Assembly: GCF_901905185.1 (NCBI RefSeq)
Contig: NZ_CABFMQ020000142.1
Location: forward strand, 113,436-177,435
Length of the DNA stretch: 64,000 nucleotides
Direction: 5' to 3'
Source of the DNA: Methylocella tundrae
GTDB taxonomy: Bacteria; Pseudomonadota; Alphaproteobacteria; Rhizobiales; Beijerinckiaceae
Shown: positions 35,534-44,007 of the stretch, one piece after another
How the letters are laid out: every line of letters begins with the position of its first letter
Numbering within the stretch: position 1 is the stretch's first letter
Position numbers and translations under genes: made by a program
The notes under the pieces: generated by a model
The model's input: the letters and a program-made list of their open reading frames with translations, nothing else
Database searches by the model: none
Told to the model about the DNA's origin: nothing

Positions 35534-36750
35534 GAAGCAACAACCGACGGCGCCAGCGCCGATATGCGCATCGGCATCCAGGCAGGGTGGCGCACGCTGT
35601 TGCGGGCGACGAGCGAAGCCGCCTGCGATGGGTCCTGATAAAGCCGCCACGCCCACCAGAGCGAAGGCATCGGCGAATTGGAGCTCGCCGTCACGAGAGG
35701 CCGCAGATCGGCGATGACGGAGGAAAGATAGGACAGCGCGGCGGCGAGCAAATTCTGCAGCGCGACGTAAAGGTCGATGTTCGCAGCGCCGGCGCAATCG
35801 GCAAATTCGACGTCAAACCGCGCGACCAGCAGCTGCCGCGCGGCGACGCCGTCCGGCCGCGACGCATAGGACGCCGACGCCACCGCGGAAACATCGGCCG
35901 TCATCAAAGTCAGACGCGCCAGACGCTGCGCTAAAGCCGCGTTGGCGGCGAGAGTCTGCGCTGACGGCGTTGTGCCCATCGGCGGCGGCAGCGACGCCAG
36001 ATCATCCACGGCGGCGCCAAAAGCAGTCGCCGCCGATGCGGGGTCCATCGCCGTTTGAAGCGCCGCAGCGGCGGCGAGGCTGTCGGTCACGACGCTCGTA
36101 TCGACGCCGGTCAGCGAAGAGACCGCAGTGGGAACGGCGTTATAAATGCCGGCCAGAGTCGATTGCAGGCCGGCCGAAACCACCGGGTCGATGACGGCCT
36201 CGGCGCGCACGGTTTCGAGGACAGCGGGAATATCCTGCAGGCCAGCTATCGCGGATGAGACAACCCAACCGGGCTGCGCGAATGCCTGCATCTGCGCTGC
36301 GGCCGTGGTAATCGCGGCGCCGAGCGAATCAACCGCGTCATAGACGAACTGCGCCAGCATCAGGACCGACGTCAGCGGGCTCGACGCGCCCGCGCGGACG
36401 AAATCCAGCGTGAAGGCGACGAGGCCCATGCGGTCTTTGGCGTAGGCGCGGTCATAGGCGCGCAGATGCGCGCTGAGCGGCCCCTCGATCGGCAGAACAA
36501 GCACGCCAGGCCCCGGCGTATCCAGCGCGGCGCGAAAGGCCATCGCGTCGGCGTCGACGGTGTCGCTGGCGAGATAGGCGGTGACCTGAAACGTCGGCGC
36601 GGTCTTGCCGAGGTCCTCGATGAAAGGCGTCTCTGAGCCGGGGAATTCATGGATGGCGATGCGCCGGCCGCCGGGGCCGCGATCCGACTCAACCTGAAAC
36701 GCAATGCCGCGGAAGCTCGCCGGCCAGAGGGTCGATGGCCAGTTGCGCAT
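35530..36750 (-). CDS. DNA circularization protein / Mu gp43-like tail protein
   Basis: 406 residues. The N-terminal domain (WPASFRGIAFQVESDRGPGGRRIAIHEFPGSE and TPFIEDLGKTAPTFQVTAYL) is the DNA-circularization/gpN domain found in Mu gp43; the rest is Ala-rich and helical. A strong GGGGAGGA precedes the ATG. Lies directly downstream of one leader cassette copy. Confidence 0.85.
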   Translation of the reverse strand: MRNWPSTLWPASFRGIAFQVESDRGPGGRRIAIHEFPGSETPFIEDLGKTAPTFQVTAYLASDTVDADAMAFRAALDTPGPGVLVLPIEGPLSAHLRAYDRAYAKDRMGLVAFTLDFVRAGASSPLTSVLMLAQFVYDAVDSLGAAITTAAAQMQAFAQPGWVVSSAIAGLQDIPAVLETVRAEAVIDPVVSAGLQSTLAGIYNAVPTAVSSLTGVDTSVVTDSLAAAAALQTAMDPASAATAFGAAVDDLASLPPPMGTTPSAQTLAANAALAQRLARLTLMTADVSAVASASYASRPDGVAARQLLVARFDVEFADCAGAANIDLYVALQNLLAAALSYLSSVIADLRPLVTASSNSPMPSLWWAWRLYQDPSQAASLVARNSVRHPAWMPMRISALAPSVVAS

Positions 36751-36770
36751 CCGTCCTCCCCAAGCCGAGA

Positions 36771-36856
36771 CAACAAAAAACCCGGCGCGGGAAGCGTCGG
36801 GTTTTTAGCCTTTTAAAGCCTGCACAGGATGCGCCAAATTCCGCCCGCAAGTCAAG
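36771..36856 (-). promoter_or_regulatory. Late-operon leader cassette, copy 1: promoter-like block plus intrinsic terminator
   Basis: Nearly identical to 54,631-54,718. Read on the minus strand: TTGACTTGCGGGCGGA, then TTTGGCGCA-N5-TGCAGG, then TTTAAAAGG, then a stem-loop (CCCGACGC TTCCC GCGCCGGG) ending in six Ts. The TGG...TGC pair has the GG-10 nt-GC spacing of a sigma-54 -24/-12 promoter; alternatively TTGACT may be a -35 box. The gp43 gene starts 21 bp downstream. Confidence 0.6.
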
Positions 36857-36865
36857 GGCTATTAT

Positions 36866-37072
36866 CTATCTATCGATCTCCGCAAGCCTGTCGAAGAGAT
36901 AGCCTGTAGACCGCACCTTGCCGACGATTCGTGTCGCCCGCTCATCAATGAGGACGGCGATTTCGTCGCCGGTGAGACTTTCGATGATCCGCGCCGATAA
37001 ATCGAAGGATAGCCAATGCATGATCATCAGATTGAAGCGATCGATCGGGGTCTTGATATATCGCACCATCAC
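36866..37072 (-). CDS. Small phage protein overlapping the CHAP gene
   Basis: 68 residues (MMVRYIKTPIDRFNLMIMHWLSFDLSARII). The start overlaps the CHAP gene stop by ATGA, typical of a coupled phage gene. The C-terminal EIAVLIDERATRIVGKVRS is mixed alpha/beta. No family recognised. Confidence 0.5.
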   Translation of the reverse strand: MMVRYIKTPIDRFNLMIMHWLSFDLSARIIESLTGDEIAVLIDERATRIVGKVRSTGYLFDRLAEIDR

Positions 37073-37833
37073 TCCGGCTTCTTCAAACTCTCACGCGCTT
37101 TCGCCATCTCGGATGCGCGCGGCAATTCAGCGTCCCCCGCGCGGCGGATCATGTTGCGTCCGCCGGGCCTCTCCCAGGAGGTTTTGACGCGATCGCTGTA
37201 GTTGCCGGAGATCATCTCGACGCGGCCGTCCTTGACGCGGCCGGTCAACAGGCCGACGTGGCCGCCGGTCCGGCCGGGACCAAGCCCGCGCGTCTCGACC
37301 AGCACATCGCCGGCGGAGACGCCCTTCGCGGGGTCGACCGGCACGCCCCATTTCTCATAAGACGTCGCGACATTGCCGCCCCGGCTCGCCGGGACGTCTT
37401 TGACGCCAGCCTTGCGCAACGAGGCTCCGACAAAAGAGGCGCACCAGGCCGTATCGGCCGGGTTCATGCCGTGACCGCCGGTCGCGAGATATTTGCGGAT
37501 CAGCGCATTGTCGCTCCGCTCATGCGCGCCGGCGATTGATTTTGCCGCGTCGACCGCCGCAGCCGGCGTCGAACCGCCGGGGGATGCGGTCACCGGCGTC
37601 ATCGCGCCATTGTCGCGAAGCGGGGAGTGCCGCAGATAGCGATGATGCGCCGGTGTGGTGATGAGGCCTGTCGCCCGGGGCGTCACGGCGCTCAGTGACG
37701 CGGAGGGCGTCGCGCCGACCGGCGGCAAGATCTGTTCGGGCGAAAGAGGTGGAACCCCGGACGATTGCGACGTCCTGAGCAGCGACTCGGGCGATGGTTG
37801 CGAAAAAGAGATGCGCGTCTGCATAATCAGCAT
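37069..37833 (-). CDS. CHAP/NlpC-like peptidoglycan hydrolase of the tail
   Basis: 254 residues. The C-terminal half is the enzymatic domain: NPADTAWCASFVGASLRKAG contains the catalytic Cys, and GRTGGHVGLLTGRV contains the His. The N-terminal 100 residues are disordered and Pro/Ser-rich. This is a tail-associated lysin or endopeptidase in the position between tape measure and circularization protein. The start may be 37,833 or the ATG at 37,824. Confidence 0.75.
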   Translation of the reverse strand: MLIMQTRISFSQPSPESLLRTSQSSGVPPLSPEQILPPVGATPSASLSAVTPRATGLITTPAHHRYLRHSPLRDNGAMTPVTASPGGSTPAAAVDAAKSIAGAHERSDNALIRKYLATGGHGMNPADTAWCASFVGASLRKAGVKDVPASRGGNVATSYEKWGVPVDPAKGVSAGDVLVETRGLGPGRTGGHVGLLTGRVKDGRVEMISGNYSDRVKTSWERPGGRNMIRRAGDAELPRASEMAKARESLKKPE

Positions 37834-37862
37834 AAGATCGGCTTTCCAGGAGGAAGCACGGC

Positions 37863-38090
37863 ATGCTGCGCCTGATAATCGCCGCGGCGATCATATGCGT
37901 CGGCTGCGCCGCAGACGGGCAAGGCTGCGACGGGTGCGGCTGCAAAGGAGGTCCAGGCTATAGAGGCCCAGATGGACAATGCCTCAGTTGGAAGCGCCTC
38001 AATAGCGTCTGCGGTATCCCGCCGACGACCCATTGCAAGCCAGAGCAAGTGAATACTAAAGACAAGGACGAAAAGCCCGTCCCGAAATAA
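37863..38090 (+). CDS. Small secreted cysteine-rich protein, plus-strand insertion
   Basis: 75 residues: signal peptide LRLIIAAAIICVGCAAD and then GCDGCGCKGGPGYRGPDGQC, with a high Cys/Gly content. An excellent AGGAGG lies ten bases before the ATG. Only 29 bp separate it from the divergent CHAP start and its TAA abuts the tape-measure stop with no spare base. Possible lysogenic-conversion or envelope factor; function unknown. Confidence 0.65.
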   Translation: MLRLIIAAAIICVGCAADGQGCDGCGCKGGPGYRGPDGQCLSWKRLNSVCGIPPTTHCKPEQVNTKDKDEKPVPK

Positions 38091-40088
38091 CTAATTCCCC
38101 GAAACGCCGGTCGGCGCGGCTTCCGGCATCGAGGTTCCTGTGTTCGCGCGCAACGCGCCATTGGCGCTGATGCTGCGCGCCGTCTCGATAGCGCTGAAAA
38201 GCTCCGGCGAGGCGTCGATTTTCACCGTCAGGGAAATATCCGCCGCGCCCTTCAGCTCGGCGATCGCCGGGCCTTCCTTGCCGAGCGGCGTCGGCGCGAC
38301 ATGGCTGCTATCCCATTTCGACATGTAGCCAAGATTGGACGGCGGCCGCAGCCTGCCGCTGCTCGAAAAGCCGCCGCCAGAGCCGAGCGTAAAATCATGC
38401 TCATAGCCGCTTGGGCCGCCATTCGGGCCATAGCGGCCGCGCGCGAAGGTTTTTTGCGAGATGGCGTCATCGTAAAGAGCGCCGGAGGCGCGCAGACCAA
38501 CGGCCGTAGCGGCGAGCCCCGCGGAAAGCGCGCCGGCGCCAACGGCCACCGGACCCGATACGATGCCGACGCCAGGCACCAGGCTGAGAACGCCAGCTCC
38601 AGCCGCGACGCCTGCGAGTGCGCCCGCTCCGGCGGCCGCGACGCCGCTGGCGGACGCCAGGGCAGGATGCTTTTTCGCGTTATCCATGAGCGCCTGCGTC
38701 GCGGCGGCCGTGGCGCTTGTGAATGCCGTTAGGGCGACCGTCGCGGGGCCCATCGCCGGCTCCGCCACTGCGCCGAATAAATTCTTCGACGCCGTCGTCG
38801 CCCCTGTCGCCGCGGCGACAGGATCATTTTTCAAAAGATCGGCGCCGCCCGCGATGCCCGCGGCGCTCTGGTACATGCGCGCGTGATTGGCGAGGCCTTC
38901 GCGCTGATTGAGCATATGCGTAAACAGGTTGGCGGCGCGGGAGCCGGGGAACAGCCGCTCGAATTCCTTATTCTGCTCGATTGGATCGGTGATGCCAGCC
39001 GACTCCATGGCCGGTAGGAGCTTCTGCAGCAGGAATAAATCAGGGTCCGTCTGGCCCAGCCGCCAATCCTTCAGATTATGCCCGGCCTTGAGGCCCTTGA
39101 CCTCGCCATTATTCGTGTGGTCGAGATCGTCATCGGTCAAAAATCCCAGCCGCAGCCACTCCTTGCCCGCCGCGTGATTATTGGCGAGGCCACCACCCCC
39201 AAGCGTTTTGGACGCCTGTTGCAAGGCGGTTCCGGCCTGCTGACCACCCATTTCCTGGGTAAGGGAAAGCGCCGCCGTCGTGATGAACCGATCGGAGAGC
39301 TGCAACCCGGCAGACTTGGACATTTTCGCAAATTCAAGGACGTCTTCATCCCTGAGCGTCTTGCCCATCACCTGCTGCCCCTTGACAGAAGCGTCGATGA
39401 ACTTCTTGAATTCGGCGGGATCGTTCGCTTTGCCAAGCAGTTCGGCCGCCTTCATCGCATAGACGAGGTCTTCCGGGTTGCCGCTGCCGCCGGCGCGCAT
39501 GGCGGATTTCGCTGCGACGACAGAATCGAGGTTCGGCAGCACCTCCTCTGGGTTCGACAGCACTGAGCGAAGCTCTTTATAGGTGTCGAACACCTCCGCC
39601 CGTTCGATATTTGGATATTTCGACAGATAGCCGCGCGAGGCGTCCTCCACGGCGGCGATTTCCGGCCGCGTGATGCCGGCGACACCCATGCGCGCTTTGG
39701 ACGATTCGATCGCGGCGCCGGCCTTGACGGCCTCTGCCGTGATCGCGGCGAAGGCCGCCCCCACCACAGGCACGATCGACTGGGCGACGGAGCCAATCCC
39801 CTCGATCGCCTTGGACAAGCCGCCGACATGCGCCGCCGCTCCGGCTACGCTGCCCCCTATATCATCAAAGGCCTTGACTACCTTGCCTGCGTCTTGCCCG
39901 ACATTCGCGATCGCGCCGGAAATGCCGCCGATCTTCGCGGAAACATCACCGATGCCGCCGGAGATGCGGCCAACATCCGCTGAAACACCGCCGATCGCCG
40001 CGATCTTGCGCTCGATCTCGGCGAAGGCCGGTCCCGTCTTGTCATCAGCGCTGATGACAAGCCTGGCCTCCATCATCGAGCTTGCCAT
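38091..40088 (-). CDS. Tail tape measure protein
   Basis: 665 residues, the longest helical structural gene. The N-terminus carries coiled repeats (ISGGIGDVSAKIGGISGAIANVGQD), followed by a soluble region and hydrophobic glycine/alanine segments (about 510-560, AAGAGALAGVAAGAGVLSLVPGVGIV). It directly follows the tail assembly chaperones, the usual place. At 665 residues it predicts a shortish tail (about 100 nm by the usual 1.5 A per residue). Confidence 0.85.
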   Translation of the reverse strand: MASSMMEARLVISADDKTGPAFAEIERKIAAIGGVSADVGRISGGIGDVSAKIGGISGAIANVGQDAGKVVKAFDDIGGSVAGAAAHVGGLSKAIEGIGSVAQSIVPVVGAAFAAITAEAVKAGAAIESSKARMGVAGITRPEIAAVEDASRGYLSKYPNIERAEVFDTYKELRSVLSNPEEVLPNLDSVVAAKSAMRAGGSGNPEDLVYAMKAAELLGKANDPAEFKKFIDASVKGQQVMGKTLRDEDVLEFAKMSKSAGLQLSDRFITTAALSLTQEMGGQQAGTALQQASKTLGGGGLANNHAAGKEWLRLGFLTDDDLDHTNNGEVKGLKAGHNLKDWRLGQTDPDLFLLQKLLPAMESAGITDPIEQNKEFERLFPGSRAANLFTHMLNQREGLANHARMYQSAAGIAGGADLLKNDPVAAATGATTASKNLFGAVAEPAMGPATVALTAFTSATAAATQALMDNAKKHPALASASGVAAAGAGALAGVAAGAGVLSLVPGVGIVSGPVAVGAGALSAGLAATAVGLRASGALYDDAISQKTFARGRYGPNGGPSGYEHDFTLGSGGGFSSSGRLRPPSNLGYMSKWDSSHVAPTPLGKEGPAIAELKGAADISLTVKIDASPELFSAIETARSISANGALRANTGTSMPEAAPTGVSGN

Positions 40089-40094
40089 GATGCT

Positions 40095-40519
40095 TTAAGC
40101 CTTCTTGCGGCGCAGAACCGCGCGCTCATGCCAATAGATGATGCGCGATAGGGGCATGGACTCGATTTCTCGCACGGCGAGATCGAAAAACAGCGCGTCG
40201 ATTATTTTTCTCAGGTCGCCGGGGCGGCGTCCGTAAAAAAACTCAGAAGTTCCTTTTTCACCTTTCGCGCGTCGGCGAGCGAAAGCAGGCGCAGCACATG
40301 AGCCCCGCTCTCATGCTGCACGCAGGCATCTAAATAATTGGCGACGACAGCCTTATCCTCCGCGAAGAAAAAGCCGCCATTGGAATTGACGGCGGTGAAA
40401 GGATCGCCGAAATCGAGGTAATTGGCGCCAGTCGGTTCGCGAAGCACGATTTCGGCGATCCTTCTGCCGTGCATCTCAACAGGCTCCGCCAGCACGATCG
40501 TTTTCATCGCCATTTTCAA
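40095..40519 (-). CDS. Tail assembly chaperone fusion made by -1 frameshift (gpE-E' / Mu gp41-42 type)
   Basis: The upstream frame ends as ...KKELLSFFTDAAPAT* at 40,211. The slippery heptamer T TTT TTT lies in frame at AGT TTT TTT ACG. A -1 shift there opens YGRRPGDLRKIIDALFFDLA and continues VREIESMPLSRIIYWHERAV to the stop at 40,095, seven bases before the tape-measure start. The added part fits the 'W-x-ER' second chaperone domain. Predicted fusion is 142 residues. Frameshifting here is conserved among tailed phages. Confidence 0.75.
40211..40519 (-). CDS. Tail assembly chaperone, unshifted product (phage tail protein E/41-like)
   Basis: 102 residues in the zero frame, starting at TTG 40,519 or, more likely, ATG 40,513. 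MHGRRIAEIVLREPTGANYLDFG is typical of phage tail assembly chaperones of the E/41/14 family. It would be made in excess of the fusion. Overlaps the end of the tail tube gene. Confidence 0.8.
   Translation of the reverse strand: MKMAMKTIVLAEPVEMHGRRIAEIVLREPTGANYLDFGDPFTAVNSNGGFFFAEDKAVVANYLDACVQHESGAHVLRLLSLADARKVKKELLSFFTDAAPAT
40235..40241 (-). promoter_or_regulatory. Programmed -1 frameshift site (T7 slippery run)
   Basis: Seven A residues on the plus strand give T TTT TTT in the mRNA-sense frame, a perfect X XXY YYZ heptamer. A GC-rich stretch (ACGGACGCCGCCCCGGCG) follows directly and may form a stimulatory structure. About 24 bases remain before the zero-frame stop. Confidence 0.7.
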
Positions 40520-40899
40520 GCGCTCGTCTTGGTGTAGGCCGTGGCGCGGCCTTTGATGCCGGTGACTTCGCCGGTCATGTGATCGACGCGGGGCTTGCCT
40601 TCGAATTGCGCGACGGTCCAGGTGTGCATGCGCCCGGTCTGCTCTTCGACGAGCGTGATATTGTAGGGGCCGCCAAGCATGATCGCGGCCCAGTCGAGCG
40701 CTGTCGCCGTGCCCGTCGGCGTATCCTCGAAGGTCGGCTCGAAGATGTAGCCCATCGGCTTCATCGTGCGATAGATCGAACCGTCCTGATTCGCGCCGCC
40801 GTCCATCTCGAGCGCGGACGGTTCGCTTTCGAATTTAGCGCGCAAGGTCAGCGGACTGCCGCCGACCGTAAAGCGCATAAAGCCGCCGAAATCTGCCAT
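40516..40899 (-). CDS. Tail tube protein
   Basis: 127 residues. GGFMRFTVGGSPLTLRAKFESEP, MKPMGYIFEPTFED and TWTVAQFEGKPRVDHMTGEVTGIKGRAT are the signature of the Mu gp40/phage tail tube family that forms the rigid tube inside the sheath. It lies directly after the sheath gene, as usual in contractile tails. Confidence 0.85.
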   Translation of the reverse strand: MADFGGFMRFTVGGSPLTLRAKFESEPSALEMDGGANQDGSIYRTMKPMGYIFEPTFEDTPTGTATALDWAAIMLGGPYNITLVEEQTGRMHTWTVAQFEGKPRVDHMTGEVTGIKGRATAYTKTSA

Positions 40900-40948
40900 G
40901 AAAGGCTCCTGATGAGAAAACTCTTTACGGGGAAGGATTGGCCTCTAA

Positions 40949-42463
40949 TTAGAAGCCAGGCGGATACGCCTGGTAGAACGTCGCGTTGACGGCGAGGATG
41001 TCGAGCGGATTGACGCGCTCGATCGGCGCCAGCACGTCGCATCGCGCGGGGTTGCTCGCATTGGCCTGCACGATCAGATTGCGCGTGAAGGTGTCGGCGT
41101 CCTGAAAGACGCCACGGTTAACCAGATCCGTATAGGCATGCACGAAAGTGCCCTTGATGTCGGACGGCGTCGAGATCGCCGCCAGATTGCCGGGGTTGCT
41201 CGCCGCGAAGGCTTTCTGGCCCTGCTCGACGGCCAGCATGGCGCGGATGTATTGAATGCCGCCGGCGGCCTGATAGATCGCCTGGATATCGCGAAACACC
41301 GTATCCGGCTGGCCCGACGTGCCGACGCGGTAGCAGGTCACGGTCTTGTCGATCATGACATTGCCGCTCGTGTCGATCGTCGAGGTCGAAATGCCGGAAT
41401 TCAGAAGCGTGTTGCGCGCTGAATAGTTCCACAGGCCGGAACGGCTGCGCGGGCCGCGCACGCCCTGCACAATACGGCCAGTCTGGTTGCGCGAGACGTT
41501 GCCGGTGGTGACGTCGGAGAGCCATGTCGATTCAAGGGCGGCGCGGCCGGCGACCCATTCCCAGGACGGCGTAACCGAGCCCGGGAAGCGGCCAATGAGG
41601 AGCTGATGGCGGTCATTGAGGCCGAGGCCAAGCGTCGTCAGCGCCGAGAAAGCGCTGGTCGAAACGCTCCAGTAATGACCATAGCTCTGGCGGCTCCAGG
41701 CCCAGCGGCCCGAAGTGTCATTGAAGGCTATTGTCGCCGCCGCGAGATTGATCGCGTCGGAGAAGGGCGAGACGACGAAATCGGCCGGATCATCGCCGAG
41801 GGCGGCGAGCGCGGAAGACAGGGTCGGCGTTCCAGTGCCGAGAACCGGCTGCGCAACGGTCAAAACACCCGTAGCGCCCAGAACATTGGAAGGCGCCGTC
41901 GAATTGTAAATATCGACGTCATTCATGATGGCGCCGGCGTGGCGCGCCAGCAGCGTCACGACATTGGTCGCGACCGTCGCGGTCAGCGGCAGCATGGCGT
42001 TGGTCAGCGTGTCGTAGAAGGCGTTGATGGCCGCCCCGAGCGAGGCCGCGACGGTCGCGGTTGTATCCGTGGTCGAGACGGCGATCGCGATCTGGCGGCC
42101 GCAGATCTCGATGACGCCCTGTCCGGGCGCCGGAAGCGTCGCGACAGTCAGCGTCCATTGCGCGGGAGGCGTGCCGGGATCGGCGACAGCCTCGATCCAG
42201 ATCGGCTGGGCCGGCGCATTGGCCGCGGCGAGACGGAACATCTCACGCAGCATCGAGCCGGGGCCAGCGAAGGCGTCGGCGTCATTTTGCGAGGCGACGG
42301 GCGTCGGCGTATCGAGCGCCAGCGATCCGGCCGCGGTGGCGTGACCTTGCAGCACGATGCGGGTCGCCGGCTGATATTGGCCGCCGGAGTTGACCTCGAA
42401 GAACTGGCCGGGCGCGGCCAGCCCTGTGCCTGGAATGTACTGAAAGATGACGCCATTGGTCAC
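40949..42463 (-). CDS. Tail sheath protein (Mu gp39-like)
   Basis: 504 residues of contractile sheath. YIPGTGLAAPGQFFEVNSG at the N-terminus, the DAFAGPGSMLREMFRLAAANAP block and the C-terminal tail RVNPLDILAVNATFYQAYPPGF match Mu-type sheaths. Its presence makes the phage a myovirus. There is a 40-bp gap to DUF2635. Confidence 0.9.
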   Translation of the reverse strand: MTNGVIFQYIPGTGLAAPGQFFEVNSGGQYQPATRIVLQGHATAAGSLALDTPTPVASQNDADAFAGPGSMLREMFRLAAANAPAQPIWIEAVADPGTPPAQWTLTVATLPAPGQGVIEICGRQIAIAVSTTDTTATVAASLGAAINAFYDTLTNAMLPLTATVATNVVTLLARHAGAIMNDVDIYNSTAPSNVLGATGVLTVAQPVLGTGTPTLSSALAALGDDPADFVVSPFSDAINLAAATIAFNDTSGRWAWSRQSYGHYWSVSTSAFSALTTLGLGLNDRHQLLIGRFPGSVTPSWEWVAGRAALESTWLSDVTTGNVSRNQTGRIVQGVRGPRSRSGLWNYSARNTLLNSGISTSTIDTSGNVMIDKTVTCYRVGTSGQPDTVFRDIQAIYQAAGGIQYIRAMLAVEQGQKAFAASNPGNLAAISTPSDIKGTFVHAYTDLVNRGVFQDADTFTRNLIVQANASNPARCDVLAPIERVNPLDILAVNATFYQAYPPGF

Positions 42464-42503
42464 GGGCTGGCTCCATGGGGTTAATCGTGTCGGGAAGGAT
42501 TGT

Positions 42504-42713
42504 TTAGGCGCTCAGCTCGTCGTGATCCGTTGGCGCATCAGAAAGGCGCGGGCCGAGCGCAAGCGAACCGTCGTGCAGCAGCATCAGCCAGAATGAATCG
42601 AACGTATCGATGGTTTCGCCGGCGTCATCAGCCGAGAAGAACCGTTGGGTGCCGGGAACAGGCAGCTTGTGCGACGGATGGACGAGATGGGCCTGGACAT
42701 GGCGTTCAGACAT
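42504..42713 (-). CDS. DUF2635-like small tail protein (Mu gp38-like)
   Basis: 69 residues with the start ATG at 42,713 preceded by GAGGA. The core HPSHKLPVPGTQRFFSADDAG and DSFWLMLLHDGSL fits DUF2635 proteins encoded immediately before the sheath gene in Mu-like tails. Function unknown. Confidence 0.65.
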   Translation of the reverse strand: MSERHVQAHLVHPSHKLPVPGTQRFFSADDAGETIDTFDSFWLMLLHDGSLALGPRLSDAPTDHDELSA

Positions 42714-42736
42714 GATCAATCCTCAAAAGTTGAAGT

Positions 42737-43597
42737 CTAACCCGCGAGCGCGGCGATGAGGCCGCTATTGCCGCCGCTGCTGAAGTCCATCGCGGCGGAT
42801 GCGGCGGCGACGGCGTGCACGCCATCCGGATCGGTCGCGGACGCTGTGCCGTCGAGATGAGTGTAAATGTCGATGCCCTGAAGCGGCGGCGGGAGCGCGG
42901 GGGCGCCGGGAATGAGCGGAAGAAGAGATGCACAGAGCAGCGCGCCGGATGAGCCGGGCGCCAGGCCGCCGGCGACGCTCGCGAGAGGCTCCGGCAACGC
43001 CGCGACGGGCGCCGGCCAGACTTCCGCTTTAACCTTGACGTGAAACTTGATGGTGCGTGAAGCGAGTCGCAGCGTGCGGTCGGCGGCGCGCTGAGGGTCC
43101 GAATGGATCATCCGCGTTTCCATGGCCACCTTGTTATAGAGGACGGCCGTCGGCGCGCGGTTTTTGATGGTCAGAATATAACGGACCTGCGCCTCGAGGA
43201 GATCGAGCATCGCCTCATGCTGGCGATCTGTGACCGGCGCTTCGAGCGTTCCGATCGACTGGATGGTTCCATCAGGCAGCTCGATCTGCATGACGCCGGA
43301 ACCGGCGATCATGGCCTCGATGACGAGGGTGACGACCTCCTCCGCCGCTGGATATCTGACATCCCCGTAAGGCGATGTCTGCTGTTCTTCCGTGTAGACG
43401 ACCAGCAGCGGGTTGTTCTCCAGCGCCGCGAGAGCCGCGGCGATGGCCTCGGGGCTTTCCGCCGCGGCGATGAGATCGACGCGGCTGTCATCGACGCGCG
43501 CGCCCGCGACGGTCGGATAAGGTCCGGTCGCGATGGTCGCGGACGGGCAAAGCGCCTCGATCGCGGCAAGGCGCAGGGCGAGACGCGCGAGCGACAT
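42737..43597 (-). CDS. Tail completion/terminator-like protein with two shared C-terminal peptides
   Basis: 286 residues. The core (GARVDDSRVDLIAAAES, LLVVYTEEQQTSPYGDVRYPAAEEVVTLVIEAM) resembles the Mu gp37-type tail-terminator region. The C-terminus holds LQGIDIYTHLDGTAS (239-253), also in terminase, and ends in MDFSSGGNSGLIAALAG, also found in two tail proteins. No catalytic motif. Confidence 0.6.
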   Translation of the reverse strand: MSLARLALRLAAIEALCPSATIATGPYPTVAGARVDDSRVDLIAAAESPEAIAAALAALENNPLLVVYTEEQQTSPYGDVRYPAAEEVVTLVIEAMIAGSGVMQIELPDGTIQSIGTLEAPVTDRQHEAMLDLLEAQVRYILTIKNRAPTAVLYNKVAMETRMIHSDPQRAADRTLRLASRTIKFHVKVKAEVWPAPVAALPEPLASVAGGLAPGSSGALLCASLLPLIPGAPALPPPLQGIDIYTHLDGTASATDPDGVHAVAAASAAMDFSSGGNSGLIAALAG

Positions 43598-43600
43598 GGG

Positions 43601-43987
43601 TTAGCCGACGAGATTGACGAAACAGCGCAGGATCGCGGCCTTCGTCGGCGTCACATGCGTGACGCGCCAGGTCTTGCCCGAGCTTTGAGATACGATCAGA
43701 TCCGGCGCCTGCACGGCAAATCCAGGCACAAGCTGGTCGGGCATGATGTCGATGCGCGGCTCGCTTGCATTCGTGCCCGGGCGCTGGTCCGTGCGCGCAT
43801 CATAGGCGCGCATGATGGCCGGCTTCATCGGCGGATCGAGAAACACGCCGTTGAAGGTTGCCTGGGCGCGCGCCGGGTCAGGAATATCCGGCGCGTTCCT
43901 GTCCGCGCCCTTGATGCGCGGCAGCAAGGTGAAAGGCTCCGACATGACCTCGCCGACAGACGCGGCCATGTCGAGGACTTCCGCCAT
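43601..43987 (-). CDS. Head-tail connector / closure protein
   Basis: 128 residues from MAEVLDMAASVGEVMSEPFTLLPRIKG at 43,987. GVFLDPPMKPAIMRAYDARTDQRPG and the C-terminal WRVTHVTPTKAAILRCFVNLVG fit small beta-barrel connector proteins placed right after the capsid. The longer frame to 44,092 lies inside the capsid gene and is Arg-rich junk. No strong SD is seen. Confidence 0.6.
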   Translation of the reverse strand: MAEVLDMAASVGEVMSEPFTLLPRIKGADRNAPDIPDPARAQATFNGVFLDPPMKPAIMRAYDARTDQRPGTNASEPRIDIMPDQLVPGFAVQAPDLIVSQSSGKTWRVTHVTPTKAAILRCFVNLVG

Positions 43988-44007
43988 AAAGAGCGACGCC
44001 ACGAAGC

